A DNA stretch of 64,000 nucleotides from Thioclava sp. GXIMD4216 (GCF_037949285.1 NZ_CP149926.1:1839501-1903500), one strand, 5' to 3'; positions 45,723-55,336 are shown, counted from the first letter of the stretch. The notes: generated by a model not told the origin, from the letters alone. Program-made: numbers and translations.

Positions 45723-47080
45723 CCCCGCCGAAACCCGCACCGCGCCCCGATAAGGTCTCGCTCTGGCGCTATATCCGGCTGTTCAAACAGGATATCCTCT
45801 CGGCGCAACCGGCACGGCTTTATCGCGCCAAGATGGCCGAATTCCGCACGCCCTTCTTCCGGTCCTATCTGTGCAACACGCCCGAGCTGGTGGATCTGGT
45901 GCTGCGCGCCCGCCCGCAGGATTTTCCGAAATCCGACCGTATCCGCGAGGGTCTGGCCCCTTTGCTGCGCAATTCGGTCTTTGTGACGAATGGTGCGGTC
46001 TGGGCCCGCCAGCGCCGCATCATCGACCCCGCCTTCGAGGGCGGCAAGCTACATCAAAGCCTGCCCGATATGTGGCAAGCAGGGTTGAACTGCCTGAAGC
46101 GCCTTCACAAGAGTGCCGGACAGCCTATTGATATAGAACCGGAAACCTCGCATGTGGCGGCAGATGTCATCTTTCGCACATTGTTTTCGCTACCGATCGA
46201 GGACCGCACTGCCGCGCAGGTATTTACCGCCTTCCGCGCCCATCAGATGTCGGCCCCTGTGGTCAATCTGGCGGCCCTTCTGCCCTTGCCGCGCTGGCTG
46301 CCGCGCCCGCATTCGCGCCAGACCCGCGAAACGGCGACCCAGATCCGGCAGCTGATCGAAGACCTCACGCGCCGCCGCGCCGAAGAGATCGCGCAGGACA
46401 CAGCCCCCGATGATCTGGCGACCAAGATCATGACCATGACCGATCCCGAAACCGGCACCCGTTTCAGCACCGATGAGATGGTCGATCAGGTGGCGATCTT
46501 CTTTCTGGCGGGGCATGAAACCTCGGCTTCGGCGCTGGCATGGGCGCTCTATCTGCTGGCGCCCCACCCCGAATGGCAGGAAACACTGGCCGAGGAGGCG
46601 CTTTGCCTGCCTGCGCATGAGGCCCCCGATATGGCCCTGCTGAAACAGCTGAAACTGTCCCGCGCCGTCTTCCGCGAGGCCATGCGGCTATATCCGCCGG
46701 TGCCGATGTTCGTGCGCGAGACCACCTGCCCCGAGACCTTCCGCAAGCGCCCCGTCAAACGCGGGTCGCAGGTGGTGATCTCGCCCTGGCATCTGCACCG
46801 CCATGAATTGCTATGGGACAACCCCGACGGCTTTGACCCCTCCCGCTGGGACACGGAAAACGGCAAAAGCTGTGCGCGTCAGGCCTATATCCCCTTTTCA
46901 GCCGGTGCGCGCGTCTGCCCCGGTGCGGGATTTGCGATGGCCGAGGGCGTGCTGCTCCTGTCGATGATCCTGCGCGACTTCCACCTGACCGCCCTGCCCG
47001 AGCGCCCACCCCGGCCTGCCGCCCAGCTGACCGTGCGCAGCAAAAACGGCATCTGGCTGACCCTTACGCCGCGCCAATGA
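45719..47080 (+). CDS. Cytochrome P450
   Basis: A 453-residue heme monooxygenase. The heme-binding FSAGARVCPGAG has the cysteine at about residue 400; the I-helix oxygen-activating AGHETS is at 264-269; the K-helix EAMR is at 320-323; PERF-type NPDGFDPSRW follows. All key residues are present. It has no N-terminal membrane anchor, so it is a soluble bacterial P450 and needs a separate ferredoxin and reductase, not found in this window. It is the last gene of the operon, overlapping the hydrolase gene by 4 bases, so its substrate may be a lipid or acyl product of the neighbours. That link is speculative. Confidence 0.96.
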   Translation: MTPPKPAPRPDKVSLWRYIRLFKQDILSAQPARLYRAKMAEFRTPFFRSYLCNTPELVDLVLRARPQDFPKSDRIREGLAPLLRNSVFVTNGAVWARQRRIIDPAFEGGKLHQSLPDMWQAGLNCLKRLHKSAGQPIDIEPETSHVAADVIFRTLFSLPIEDRTAAQVFTAFRAHQMSAPVVNLAALLPLPRWLPRPHSRQTRETATQIRQLIEDLTRRRAEEIAQDTAPDDLATKIMTMTDPETGTRFSTDEMVDQVAIFFLAGHETSASALAWALYLLAPHPEWQETLAEEALCLPAHEAPDMALLKQLKLSRAVFREAMRLYPPVPMFVRETTCPETFRKRPVKRGSQVVISPWHLHRHELLWDNPDGFDPSRWDTENGKSCARQAYIPFSAGARVCPGAGFAMAEGVLLLSMILRDFHLTALPERPPRPAAQLTVRSKNGIWLTLTPRQ

Positions 47081-47083
47081 AAA

Positions 47084-47101
47084 ACCGCCCCGAAGGGCGG
47101 T
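47084..47101 (-). terminator. Rho-independent terminator, minus strand, after the sugar porter
   Basis: The stem ACCGCCC/GGGCGGT with a TTCG loop is followed on the minus strand by TTTTTC. It lies 7 bases past the sugar porter stop and 4 bases past the convergent P450 stop; on the plus strand it has no T-run. Confidence 0.88.
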
Positions 47102-47107
47102 CTCAGC

Positions 47108-48562
47108 TTATTCTCCGGCGACCCGTTCGGCCTCGGGGATTTGGCTTGAGGGCTTGCCCTCGACCATATCCTCAAGGCTCATACCGCGCGTCTCCGACAC
47201 CATCTTCCAGACGATGAAGAAGGAGATCAGCGCAAAGCCCGCATAGAGGCTATAGGCCAGATCCAACCCGATCGCGGCCAGCACGGGGAATGTGGTCGAC
47301 ACCACGAAATTGGCCAGCCAATTCGCCGCGCCCCCCACGCCAAGCGCCATGCCGCGGATCTTATTGGGGAACATCTCGCCCAAGAGAACCCACATGACCG
47401 GACCCCAGCTGGCACCAAAGCCGATGATGAACACATTAGCCATCACCAGCGCCACCGGTCCCCAAGGTGCGGGCAGCGAGACGCTATCTGCCGTGACCAC
47501 CGCATGGTTGAAAGCCAGCGCCATCACCCCCAGCGAGACGGTCATCAGGGCCGAGCCCCAAAGCAATAGCGTCTTGCGCCCCAGACGGTCGATCAGCAGG
47601 ATCGCGATGATCGTCGCCACGATATTCACTATCGACGAGAAGACCGAAATCATGAAGCTGTCGCTTTCCTGAAAACCGACCGACTGCCAGAGCGTAGTGG
47701 AATAGTAGAAGATCACATTGATCCCCACCAACTGCTGGAACACCGCGATCAGGATACCGACCCAGACGATGGGGCGGAAGAAGAATGCCCCGCCGGTGAG
47801 GTCGCGGAAGCTCTTGCTGTCCTCGCGCTTCATGGTCTCGCGGATCTTGGCGATCTTGCTGTCCAGACGCGCGCGACGAACGCCGACGATCGTCTCGAGG
47901 ATGTCACGCGCCTCGCTGATGCGGTCTTTCTCCACCAGATAACGCGGGCTTTCCGGCAGACGCAGCGCCAGCACACCGTAAAGCACCGCCGGAATCAGTT
48001 CCGAAAGGAACATCCAGCGCCATGCTTCCATGCCCATCCAGAGGGTGCCAGCCGCTCCACCAGCGACACGGGCGACAATCGCACTGACCAGAAGCGCCAC
48101 GAATATGCCCGAGACAATGGCCATCTGCTGCATGGTGCCAAGGCGGCCCCGCTCGTCCTTGGGGGCGACTTCCGCGATATAGGCGGGCGCGATCACCGAG
48201 GCGAAGCCCACCCCGATCCCGCCGACAAAGCGCCACAGGATCAGATCCCACTGGCCGAAAGCCAGCCCCGAGCCAAGCGCGGAGATGGACAGAAGCGCGG
48301 AGGCGATGATCATCGTCTTCACCCGCCCGAACCTGTCCGAGCACACCCCCGCATACCAAGCCCCCGCCATAGCGCCCAGAAGCGCGCAGGAGACCGTAAA
48401 GCCGATGCCCGAGGCCGAAAGTCCGAAGCCATCGCGCACGGCATCCACCGCGCCATTGATGATCGAGCTGTCATAGCCGAACAGAAAACCGCCCAAGGCC
48501 GCTGTGCAGGCGATCATCAAAAGCCTGCCGGACATCACCCCGTCATCCGAAATTTCCGCCAT
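47108..48562 (-). CDS. MFS sugar porter family transporter
   Basis: A 484-residue transporter with 12 hydrophobic segments. The sugar porter signatures are LGGFLFGYDSSIINGA near the N-terminus, DRFGRVK and DRLGRKT loops between helices 2-3 and 8-9, LRLPESPRYLVEKDR in the central loop, and QQLVGINVIFYYS in helix 7. These fit proton-linked hexose or pentose symporters (xylose- or galactose-type). The substrate cannot be decided. It stands alone with its own terminator. Confidence 0.93.
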   Translation of the reverse strand: MAEISDDGVMSGRLLMIACTAALGGFLFGYDSSIINGAVDAVRDGFGLSASGIGFTVSCALLGAMAGAWYAGVCSDRFGRVKTMIIASALLSISALGSGLAFGQWDLILWRFVGGIGVGFASVIAPAYIAEVAPKDERGRLGTMQQMAIVSGIFVALLVSAIVARVAGGAAGTLWMGMEAWRWMFLSELIPAVLYGVLALRLPESPRYLVEKDRISEARDILETIVGVRRARLDSKIAKIRETMKREDSKSFRDLTGGAFFFRPIVWVGILIAVFQQLVGINVIFYYSTTLWQSVGFQESDSFMISVFSSIVNIVATIIAILLIDRLGRKTLLLWGSALMTVSLGVMALAFNHAVVTADSVSLPAPWGPVALVMANVFIIGFGASWGPVMWVLLGEMFPNKIRGMALGVGGAANWLANFVVSTTFPVLAAIGLDLAYSLYAGFALISFFIVWKMVSETRGMSLEDMVEGKPSSQIPEAERVAGE

Positions 48563-48703
48563 ACTCCCCTCCTGCGCCGTAATGTCCGGCGCTTGCCTGA
48601 TCTGCTTTTCATGTGTCGGATATCTGTCCGTTCACATGATGTGAGACAGGGCAAGGTCAAGCGGCGGACGAAGGGTCGCCTTTGGTCTGTGGCGCAAAAC
48701 CAC

Positions 48704-48729
48704 GAAAAAGCCGGCAAAAAATGCCGGCT
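48704..48729 (-). terminator. Rho-independent terminator, minus strand, after the M32 carboxypeptidase
   Basis: AGCCGGCA and TGCCGGCT pair around a short loop. On the minus strand the stem is followed by TTTTCG. It is about 30 bases past the carboxypeptidase stop. Confidence 0.88.
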
Positions 48730-48759
48730 CTGTTACATTTGCTTACAAACCGGAAAAGA

Positions 48760-50232
48760 TCAGAGTTTGTAGATGGCCGAGAACTTCTCTTCGAGATAAT
48801 CCAGAAGCGCGGTCTCGTCGGGGGCTGTCCCGCAGGCGGTGGTGATGGTCTCGACCGGCGGACGTAGCCCCCCGTGACGCTGCAGGTTCTCGCGCAGCCA
48901 GTCGGTGGCGGGCGCGGTATGCCCCTCGGCCAGCGCCCCGTCCAGATCGGGCACCGCGCCACGGATCGCCTTCATCAGGCAGCCCGCATAGAGATTGCCC
49001 AGAGCATAGGTCGGGAAATAGCCGAACAGCCCCACCGGCCAATGCACATCCTGCAGGAAGCCATGCGAGGGCTTATCGACCGTCAGCCCGAAATCGGCTT
49101 TGAAGCGGGTGTTCCATGCCTCTTCAAGGTCGGTCACCTCCAGCTTGCCGGAAATCAGGTCCCGCTCCAGATCAAAGCGCATCATGATATGCAGGTTGTA
49201 ATGCAGCTCGTCGGCCTCGGTGCGGATATAGCCCGGCGCCACACGGTTGACGGTGGCAAAGAAGGCGTCAGCATCAGACACACCGAAATCGCCAAACATC
49301 TCGGTCATGCGCTGGTAGAGCCAGCCGGTAAAGGCGCGCGAGCGGCCCAGCTGGTTTTCATAGATCCGGCTTTGGGATTCATGCACGCCCATCGACACAC
49401 CCGCCCCAAGCGGCGTGAAATTATAGGCGGGATCGATGGCCTGCTCATAGCAGGCATGGCCCGTCTCATGGATCGTCGAATAGATATTGTTGAAGGGGTC
49501 ACGTTCGACCACGCGGGTGGTGATGCGCACATCATTGCCCGATCCGGTCGAGAATGGATGCACGGCAATATCCATCCGCCCCCGCGTCCAGTCATAGCCG
49601 AAGGCCGAGGCACAGATCCGCGACAGCCGCATCTGCGCCTGCTCGGGGAAGGTGTGGTCAAGCGCTGCGGGCTTGACGGACGACCCCGCCACGCGGTCGC
49701 AAAGATCCACCAGACGCGGGCGCATCCGGTCAAAAACCTTGCCGATGTCCTTGGCCGAGGTGCCGGGCTCATAGGCCTCCAGCAGCGCATCATAGGGGTC
49801 GCGCCCGTCCGATAGCGCCTGCGCCTCTTCGCGTTTCAGCCGCACGACCTCCTCGAAGGTCGGCAGAAAGGCCGACGGGTCTTCGGCGGCGCGCGCATCC
49901 GCCCAGATGCCCTGGCTGAGCGAGGTCAGCCGCGCGATTTCTGCGGCCAGACGCGCCGGAATACGCATCGCGCGGTTATAGTCGCGCGCGACCATATCCA
50001 GCACCCGCGCCTCTGTCTCGTTGCGCGCCTCGGCCCGTACCAGCCAGTCCGAGATCCGCGGGTCGGTGCGGCGGGCATGCAGGATTGCCTCCAACGCCCC
50101 CGTCTCTTCCGCGCGGTCATCGGCAGCCCCGCGCGGCATCACCGTTTCCTGATCCCAAGACAGCCGCTGGGCGATCTTCTCGAGGGCTGCGGTTTCGCGC
50201 AGATGGGCGGTAAGGTCTTGATAGGCAGACAT
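48760..50232 (-). CDS. M32 family metallocarboxypeptidase (Taq type)
   Basis: A 490-residue zinc carboxypeptidase. The zinc site HETGH is at residues 255-259, followed by GVHESQSRIYENQLGRS (third ligand Glu), and NLHIMMRFDLERDLISG and VHWPVGLFGYFPTYALG further on, all typical of thermostable carboxypeptidase 1. The ATG at 50232 has GAGGAG 9 bases upstream; the frame extends to 50289 but overlaps ctaA there. The gene begins just after ctaA ends on the same strand (4 bases). It probably trims peptide C-termini in the cytoplasm. Confidence 0.94.
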   Translation of the reverse strand: MSAYQDLTAHLRETAALEKIAQRLSWDQETVMPRGAADDRAEETGALEAILHARRTDPRISDWLVRAEARNETEARVLDMVARDYNRAMRIPARLAAEIARLTSLSQGIWADARAAEDPSAFLPTFEEVVRLKREEAQALSDGRDPYDALLEAYEPGTSAKDIGKVFDRMRPRLVDLCDRVAGSSVKPAALDHTFPEQAQMRLSRICASAFGYDWTRGRMDIAVHPFSTGSGNDVRITTRVVERDPFNNIYSTIHETGHACYEQAIDPAYNFTPLGAGVSMGVHESQSRIYENQLGRSRAFTGWLYQRMTEMFGDFGVSDADAFFATVNRVAPGYIRTEADELHYNLHIMMRFDLERDLISGKLEVTDLEEAWNTRFKADFGLTVDKPSHGFLQDVHWPVGLFGYFPTYALGNLYAGCLMKAIRGAVPDLDGALAEGHTAPATDWLRENLQRHGGLRPPVETITTACGTAPDETALLDYLEEKFSAIYKL

Positions 50233-50236
50233 TGGG

Positions 50237-51379
50237 TCAGGCTCCTCTGACGGATTGCACCACCGGATAACGCGCATGGAAACGCGCACGGATGATCAAC
50301 ACCCACAAGATCACAGCGCCGAACTGATGCGCAAGCCCAAGTGGCATCGGGGCCGCATGCATCACCGTCACAATCCCAAGGATCACCTGACACAGAAGCA
50401 TCGCCCCCATCGCCATGAACGCGCCCTTGGTATTGGGATGGGCCGATTTACGCGCCTTGAGCACAACCACCATGCCAAACACGAACAGCGTATAGGCCAC
50501 CATCCGGTGCACGAATTGCACCATGCCGGGATTCTCGAAGAAATTGCGCCACAGAGGGTCGTAATTCAGCGCATCCGAAGGGAAGAACTCGCCATTCATC
50601 CACGGCCAGTCGATATAACCGCGCCCCGCATCGATTCCGGCAACCAGCGCGCCCAGAAGGATCTGCAAGAAGGCCAGATGCATCACGCCCGTGGCCATGC
50701 CGAACAGTTTGCGCTCGCCCATGCGGCGGGCCTGCAACAGCTCGCCCTCGCGACGCGAAAGCTGCAGGCAGAACCATGCGATCGTGCCCAGAATGATAAA
50801 GGCGATGCCCAGATGGGTGGCCAGCCGGTAGGAGGCCACGGCGATCATCTGTCCGCCCAGCCCCGAAGACACCATCCACCAGCCAATCGCGCCTTGCAGC
50901 CCGCCAAGCGCTCCCAGCCCCAGAAGCTTCGGCACCCACCCCTTGGGGATGCGGCCCGTGACCAGAAACCCGAGGAAACCAAGCGCCCAGACCATGCCGA
51001 TCAGGCGGCCAAGGTTGCGATGCGCCCATTCCCACCAGAAGATGCCCTTGAAGCCTTCCAGCGTCATATTCGGGTTGATCAGCGCATATTGCGGGATCTG
51101 CTTGTAATTCTCGAATTCGGCCTGCCATTGGGCCTCGTTCATCGGCGGCAGCGCCCCCGAGATCGGCTTCCATTCGGTGATCGACAGCCCGCTATCGGTC
51201 AGGCGGGTCGCGCCGCCCAAGGCGATCATGCACACGACCAGCGCGAAAATCACGATCAGCCAGGCGCGGATCCATTTACGCGCCCCTTTCGGCTGGCGGT
51301 CGATCATGCCGCCTTTCGGCTCGGCGCGGGTTTGGGTGGGCTGGGCCACATCCTCGAAGATGCTGCGTTTCTGGCTCAT
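50237..51379 (-). CDS. ctaA: Heme A synthase (COX15/CtaA)
   Basis: A 380-residue polytopic inner-membrane enzyme that oxidises heme O to heme A for cytochrome aa3 oxidase. GGATRLTDSGLSITEWKPI is diagnostic, as are WWEWAHRNLGRLIG, VASYRLATHLGIAF and FVHRMVAYTLF, which carry the heme-ligand histidines. It is the longer alphaproteobacterial/mitochondrial type. It is transcribed just upstream of the M32 carboxypeptidase gene. No cytochrome oxidase genes are in the window. Confidence 0.96.
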   Translation of the reverse strand: MSQKRSIFEDVAQPTQTRAEPKGGMIDRQPKGARKWIRAWLIVIFALVVCMIALGGATRLTDSGLSITEWKPISGALPPMNEAQWQAEFENYKQIPQYALINPNMTLEGFKGIFWWEWAHRNLGRLIGMVWALGFLGFLVTGRIPKGWVPKLLGLGALGGLQGAIGWWMVSSGLGGQMIAVASYRLATHLGIAFIILGTIAWFCLQLSRREGELLQARRMGERKLFGMATGVMHLAFLQILLGALVAGIDAGRGYIDWPWMNGEFFPSDALNYDPLWRNFFENPGMVQFVHRMVAYTLFVFGMVVVLKARKSAHPNTKGAFMAMGAMLLCQVILGIVTVMHAAPMPLGLAHQFGAVILWVLIIRARFHARYPVVQSVRGA

Positions 51380-51586
51380 CGGGGCTCTCCTTCAGTCGCC
51401 GCGCAAACTAGGCGCGCGGGCGGGCGCGTTCAAGCATCATTCCGCCGATTGCCGCAGCCTATCGCGAAGGTGACCCGTGCCCGGGCGCGCCCGCGCGGGG
51501 AGAGTGGCCGGAGGCCCGCATCGTCGATGGCCGCAAGAGGCGGCGCGGGACTGGCCCAGAGGCTGTGCGAGAGGCGACAGACGCGC

Positions 51587-51841
51587 CTAAAGGATCTGGT
51601 GCAGCACAGCCACCGCCGTACAGCCCCCGAAGAACACCATCAGCTTGCCCGAAACCAGCAGCCCCAGATGCAGCCCCCGCGCCTGCCAGCGTGACAGCCC
51701 GTCAAACATCGCCTGAAGACGCCCCTGCCGCCCCAGATGCATCATCCAGACATGCACGCCCAGATCAAAGACCAGCGCCAGCACGCAAAGAACCGCCCAG
51801 AAGGCCGGATGGACAAGCATCGAAAGCAGGGAAGCGGTCAC
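51587..51841 (-). CDS. Small two-helix membrane protein, unknown function
   Basis: An 84-residue protein starting from GTG at 51841, with AAAGGA just upstream. It has two hydrophobic segments (PAFWAVLCVLALVFDLGVHV and LGLLVSGKLMVFFGGCTAV), separated by a basic loop (GRQGRLQAMFDGLSRWQARG). I do not recognise it. It lies between trmJ (51 bases upstream) and ctaA (about 207 bases downstream) on the same strand. Its position near ctaA could suggest a link to respiration, but this is weak. Confidence 0.7.
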   Translation of the reverse strand: MTASLLSMLVHPAFWAVLCVLALVFDLGVHVWMMHLGRQGRLQAMFDGLSRWQARGLHLGLLVSGKLMVFFGGCTAVAVLHQIL

Positions 51842-51892
51842 GGCAGTCCTTTCGTCGGGGCCACATCCGGGCCGGTTACAGCCTTTGTCGTC

Positions 51893-52660
51893 CTAGCCCT
51901 TACCACGCAGAAGCTGCTTGAGCGCCCCGTGCAGCGTCTGGACCTCGGAGCGCGTCATCGCGAAGCGCGTCCACATATTGCGCATATTACGCTTCATCAT
52001 CGGGGCTTTCTCGGGCGGATAGAAAAAGCCTGCCTCCTCCAGACGCCCCTCGATGTGATCGCCCCACGCCTCGACATCGCCCGCGCTGGCCGGTTCATGG
52101 CCCGCCAGACCTTCTGCAATATCTTCCGCCTCCAGAACATGGCGCGAATACTCGTAGGAGGTCAACAGCACAGCCTGACCAAGGTTGAGGGAAAAGAACT
52201 CGGGATTGGTCGGAATGGTGATGATGGCATTGGCGCGGATGATATCGTCATTTTCCAGCCCCGTGCGCTCGGGACCGAACATCACGGCCACCTTCTGCCC
52301 TGCCTGAATCCGGCGATGCGCCTCGATCATCGCGGTCTCGGGGGTATAGATGGGCTTGGGCAGCTCGCGCCCCCGCGCCGTGGTGGCAAAGACGAAATCG
52401 CAATCGGCCACAGCCTCGGCCACGCTGTCAAACACCCCCGCATGATCCAGCACACGACCCGCCGCCCCCGAGGCCATCGCCACAGCCTTCGGATTGGGCC
52501 AGCCGTCGCGCGGCTCGACGATCCGCATTTTGGACAGCGTGAAATTCAGCATCGCCCGCGCGGCCGCCCCGATATTCTCGCCCATCTGCGGACGCACCAG
52601 CACGATATGCGGCTGGCTGGATTTCGGGGCGTTACTGGGGTCGGCAGGCTGGTCAATCAT
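51893..52660 (-). CDS. tRNA (cytidine/uridine-2'-O-)-methyltransferase TrmJ family
   Basis: A 255-residue SPOUT methyltransferase. IVLVRPQMGENIGAAARAML, FATTARGRELPKP, VMFGPERTGLEN and the knot motif EFFSLNLGQAVLLTSYEY are diagnostic of the TrmH/TrmJ class. The ATG at 52660 has AGGAG 6-7 bases upstream and is preferred over 52696. TrmJ methylates position 32 in the anticodon loop. The 128 bases upstream separate it from the divergent ThiE-like gene. Confidence 0.92.
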   Translation of the reverse strand: MIDQPADPSNAPKSSQPHIVLVRPQMGENIGAAARAMLNFTLSKMRIVEPRDGWPNPKAVAMASGAAGRVLDHAGVFDSVAEAVADCDFVFATTARGRELPKPIYTPETAMIEAHRRIQAGQKVAVMFGPERTGLENDDIIRANAIITIPTNPEFFSLNLGQAVLLTSYEYSRHVLEAEDIAEGLAGHEPASAGDVEAWGDHIEGRLEEAGFFYPPEKAPMMKRNMRNMWTRFAMTRSEVQTLHGALKQLLRGKG

Positions 52661-52788
52661 CACGGGCTCCTTTTGCAGAGCCTTCCATAAGCACAACGCA
52701 AAGCTCTTTCAAGCAAGCGCCGCCTGCGCTATGAGGACGCAAACACCTCATTCCGGCCTGCAAAGGCCTCCGCAGTCAAGGATATATC

Positions 52789-53409
52789 ATGGCAGACGAA
52801 GATCGCCCGCAAATCTACCTGCTGACGCCCACGAGCTTCGAGCCGGAGACATTCCTGCCCAAACTCAAGGCCGTTCTGGAGGCGCATGAGATCGCCTGTA
52901 TCCGCCTGTGCCATGCCTCGAAAGACGAGCTGGAGCTGGGCCGCATCGCCGATGCCATCCGCGAACTCGCTCATGCCCGCGACGTGGCTTTGGTCATCGA
53001 CAGCCATATCCATCTGGTCGAACGTCACGGGCTGGACGGCGTGCACCTGACCGATGGGGCCCGTTCGATCCGCCATGCCCGCAAGGAACTGGGCGAGGAT
53101 GCCATTGTCGGGGCCTATTGCGGCAATTCGCGCCATGACGGGATGAATGCCGGTGAAGCCGGCGCCGATTATGTCTGTTTCGGCCCGATCGGCGAAAGCG
53201 CCCTTGGCACGGGCGAGCGCGCCGAATTCGACCTCTTCCAATGGTGGTCCGAAATGATCGAGGTGCCGGTGGTGGCCGAAGGCGCGCTGACGCTGGATCT
53301 GGTCAGGCAGTTCGCGCCGGTCTCTGACTGGTTCGCCTTTGGGGACGAGATCTGGAAGAGCGAAGATCCGGTGGCCACTCTGGGCGCACTTGTCGCCGCA
53401 ATGGGCTGA
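52789..53409 (+). CDS. Thiamine-phosphate synthase-like protein (ThiE/TenI family)
   Basis: A 206-residue TIM-barrel protein of the ThiE/TenI family. The family pattern is visible in LTPTSFEPETFLPKLKAVL, HIHLVERHGLDGVHLTDG, EDAIVGAYCGNSRHDGMNAG and ADYVCFGPIGES. The phosphate-binding segments are partly altered relative to true ThiE (for example GNSRH where ThiE has SVH-like), so it may not make thiamine phosphate. It is followed after 37 bases by a P-loop kinase gene. No other thiamine genes are here, and no TPP riboswitch is seen. True ThiE activity is uncertain. Confidence 0.8.
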   Translation: MADEDRPQIYLLTPTSFEPETFLPKLKAVLEAHEIACIRLCHASKDELELGRIADAIRELAHARDVALVIDSHIHLVERHGLDGVHLTDGARSIRHARKELGEDAIVGAYCGNSRHDGMNAGEAGADYVCFGPIGESALGTGERAEFDLFQWWSEMIEVPVVAEGALTLDLVRQFAPVSDWFAFGDEIWKSEDPVATLGALVAAMG

Positions 53410-53446
53410 TCCCCGCCAGAACGGCGAGTGCAGGAAAGGGCTGACA

Positions 53447-54151
53447 ATGGCAACGCGCACCGAAGACAACACGATCCAGCGCGACGGCCCGATGGGCGAT
53501 TGGGGCGCGTTCATGCATTCGGAGCTGCGCGTCGACCGTGCCGATCTGGCGGGCCATATCCGCCAGATCGAAGGGGCGCGGGTTCTGGTGGCGGTTGCCG
53601 GTGCGCCGGGGTCTGGCAAATCGCGGCTGGCGCGCGAGATCTGCGAAAAGCTCAATGCCCATACTGCCGCCTGTGCCGCCATCCTGCCAATGGACGGCTT
53701 CCACCGCTCGAATGACTGGCTGGACGCGCGGGGCCTGCGCGGACGCAAAGGCGCCCCCGAAACCTTCGACACCGAGGGCTTCGCCGCGCTTTTGCAGCAG
53801 GCCCGCACCGCCGGTCAGGCCCTGCATGTGCCGACCTTCGACCGCGACCGCGACCGCGTGATCCCCGATGGTGACGAGATCGAGGCACGGACCCGCTTCA
53901 TCCTTGTCGAGGGCAATTATCTTTTGCTGACCCGTGCAGGCTGGCGCGATCTGTTTCCGCTATTCGACCTGACGATCCGCCTGCATGTGCCCGAAGACGA
54001 ACTGCGCGCCCGCCTGATCCGCCGCTGGGAAAAACGCGGCATCGATCCGGCGGAAATCACCCGCCGCGTCGAGGAAAACGACCTGCCGAACGGGCGGCTG
54101 ATCCTGACCGAAGGCCGCGCCGCCGATCTGCGGGTGCTGGATTACAGCTGA
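53447..54151 (+). CDS. P-loop nucleoside/sugar kinase-like protein (uridine kinase fold)
   Basis: A 234-residue kinase of the uridine kinase/phosphoribulokinase fold. The Walker A is VAGAPGSGKSRLA near residues 49-61. MDGFHRSNDWL, DTEGFAALLQQ, FDRDRDRVIPDG and ILVEGNYLLL follow the pattern of YggC/FrcK-type kinases. The ATG at 53447 follows AGGAAAGGG. It may phosphorylate a sugar or nucleoside; substrate unknown. It forms a pair with the ThiE-like gene and ends at a strong bidirectional terminator. Confidence 0.85.
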   Translation: MATRTEDNTIQRDGPMGDWGAFMHSELRVDRADLAGHIRQIEGARVLVAVAGAPGSGKSRLAREICEKLNAHTAACAAILPMDGFHRSNDWLDARGLRGRKGAPETFDTEGFAALLQQARTAGQALHVPTFDRDRDRVIPDGDEIEARTRFILVEGNYLLLTRAGWRDLFPLFDLTIRLHVPEDELRARLIRRWEKRGIDPAEITRRVEENDLPNGRLILTEGRAADLRVLDYS

Positions 54152-54173
54152 TCATCCGATCCTGAAGACCAGA

Positions 54174-54200
54174 ACAAAGGGGGCCGAAGCCCCCTTTTTA
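54174..54200. terminator. Bidirectional terminator between the kinase and tgt
   Basis: AAGGGGGC-CGAA-GCCCCCTT followed by TTT on the plus strand, with an A-rich left flank that gives a T-rich tail on the minus strand as well. It lies between two converging genes and likely serves both. Confidence 0.88.
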
Positions 54201-54205
54201 TGACC

Positions 54206-55336
54206 TCAAAGCGGTTCGATATCGCCTTCGGCACGTTTGGCGTGGAAATCGGCGACATAGGCCTTGAAGGTCCCCGCCTCGATCGCATCGCGCATGCCCT
54301 GCATCAGATCCTGATAGTAATGCAGGTTGTGCCATGTCAGCAGCATCCCCGAGATCATCTCGTTCGCGCGGAAGACGTGATGCAGATAGGCGCGCGAATA
54401 ATTGCGGCAGGCAGGGCAGCCGCAGTTTTCATCCAGAGGCCGCGGGTCATCGCGGTGGCGCGAGTTCTTGATGTTGATCTGACCGTGGCGGGTCCATGCC
54501 TGCCCCGTCCGACCCGACCGCGAGGGCAGCACGCAATCCATCATATCCACACCGCGTTCAACCGCACCCACGATGTCATCGGGCTTACCGACGCCCATCA
54601 GATAGCGCGGACGGTCCTCGGGCAGGAAACCGGTGGCGTAATCCAGCACGCCGAACATCGCCTCCTGCCCCTCGCCCACGGCCAACCCGCCGATGGCATA
54701 GCCGTCAAAGCCGATATCGGTCAGGGCCTTGGCAGATTGCTCGCGCAGCTCTTGCGTGACACCGCCCTGCATGATGCCAAACAGCGCATGTCCCGGACGG
54801 TCGCCAAAGGCCTCCTTGGACCGCACAGCCCACCGCATCGACAGCTCCATCGCACGGGCCACTTCCTTATCGGTCGCAGGCAGCGCGGGGCATTCGTCGA
54901 AACACATGACAATGTCCGAGCCAAGAAGCTTCTGGATCTCCATCGACCGCTCGGGGCTGAGCATATGTTTCGACCCGTCGACATGGCTGGAGAAGGTCAC
55001 CCCCTCTTCGGTCAGCTTGCGCAGCCCTGCCAGCGACATGACCTGAAACCCGCCCGAATCTGTCAGGATGGGTTTTTGCCAGTTCATGAACTTATGCAAT
55101 CCGCCAAGCGCCGCCACACGTTCCGCCGTCGGGCGCAGCATCAGGTGATAGGTATTGCCCAAGAGGATATCGGCGCCCGTCGCGGCCACCGATTCCGGCA
55201 TCATCGCCTTGACGGTTGCCGCCGTGCCCACCGGCATGAAGGCGGGCGTGCGGATATCGCCGCGCGGCGTATGGATCACACCCTTGCGCGCCGCGCCATC
55301 CGTGGCCTGAAGCTCGAAGCTGAATTTTTCTGTCAT
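54206..55336 (-). CDS. tgt: Queuine tRNA-ribosyltransferase (tRNA-guanine transglycosylase)
   Basis: A 376-residue enzyme that swaps guanine 34 for preQ1 in tRNAs with GUN anticodons. [34 protein letters not shown] and GIMQGG are diagnostic. The zinc site [16 protein letters not shown] is intact near the C-terminus. I start at the ATG at 55336 with GGAG just upstream; the frame extends to 55423 but adds an unlike N-terminus. queF at 38871 supplies preQ1; queA is not in this window. Confidence 0.97.
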   Translation of the reverse strand: MTEKFSFELQATDGAARKGVIHTPRGDIRTPAFMPVGTAATVKAMMPESVAATGADILLGNTYHLMLRPTAERVAALGGLHKFMNWQKPILTDSGGFQVMSLAGLRKLTEEGVTFSSHVDGSKHMLSPERSMEIQKLLGSDIVMCFDECPALPATDKEVARAMELSMRWAVRSKEAFGDRPGHALFGIMQGGVTQELREQSAKALTDIGFDGYAIGGLAVGEGQEAMFGVLDYATGFLPEDRPRYLMGVGKPDDIVGAVERGVDMMDCVLPSRSGRTGQAWTRHGQINIKNSRHRDDPRPLDENCGCPACRNYSRAYLHHVFRANEMISGMLLTWHNLHYYQDLMQGMRDAIEAGTFKAYVADFHAKRAEGDIEPL

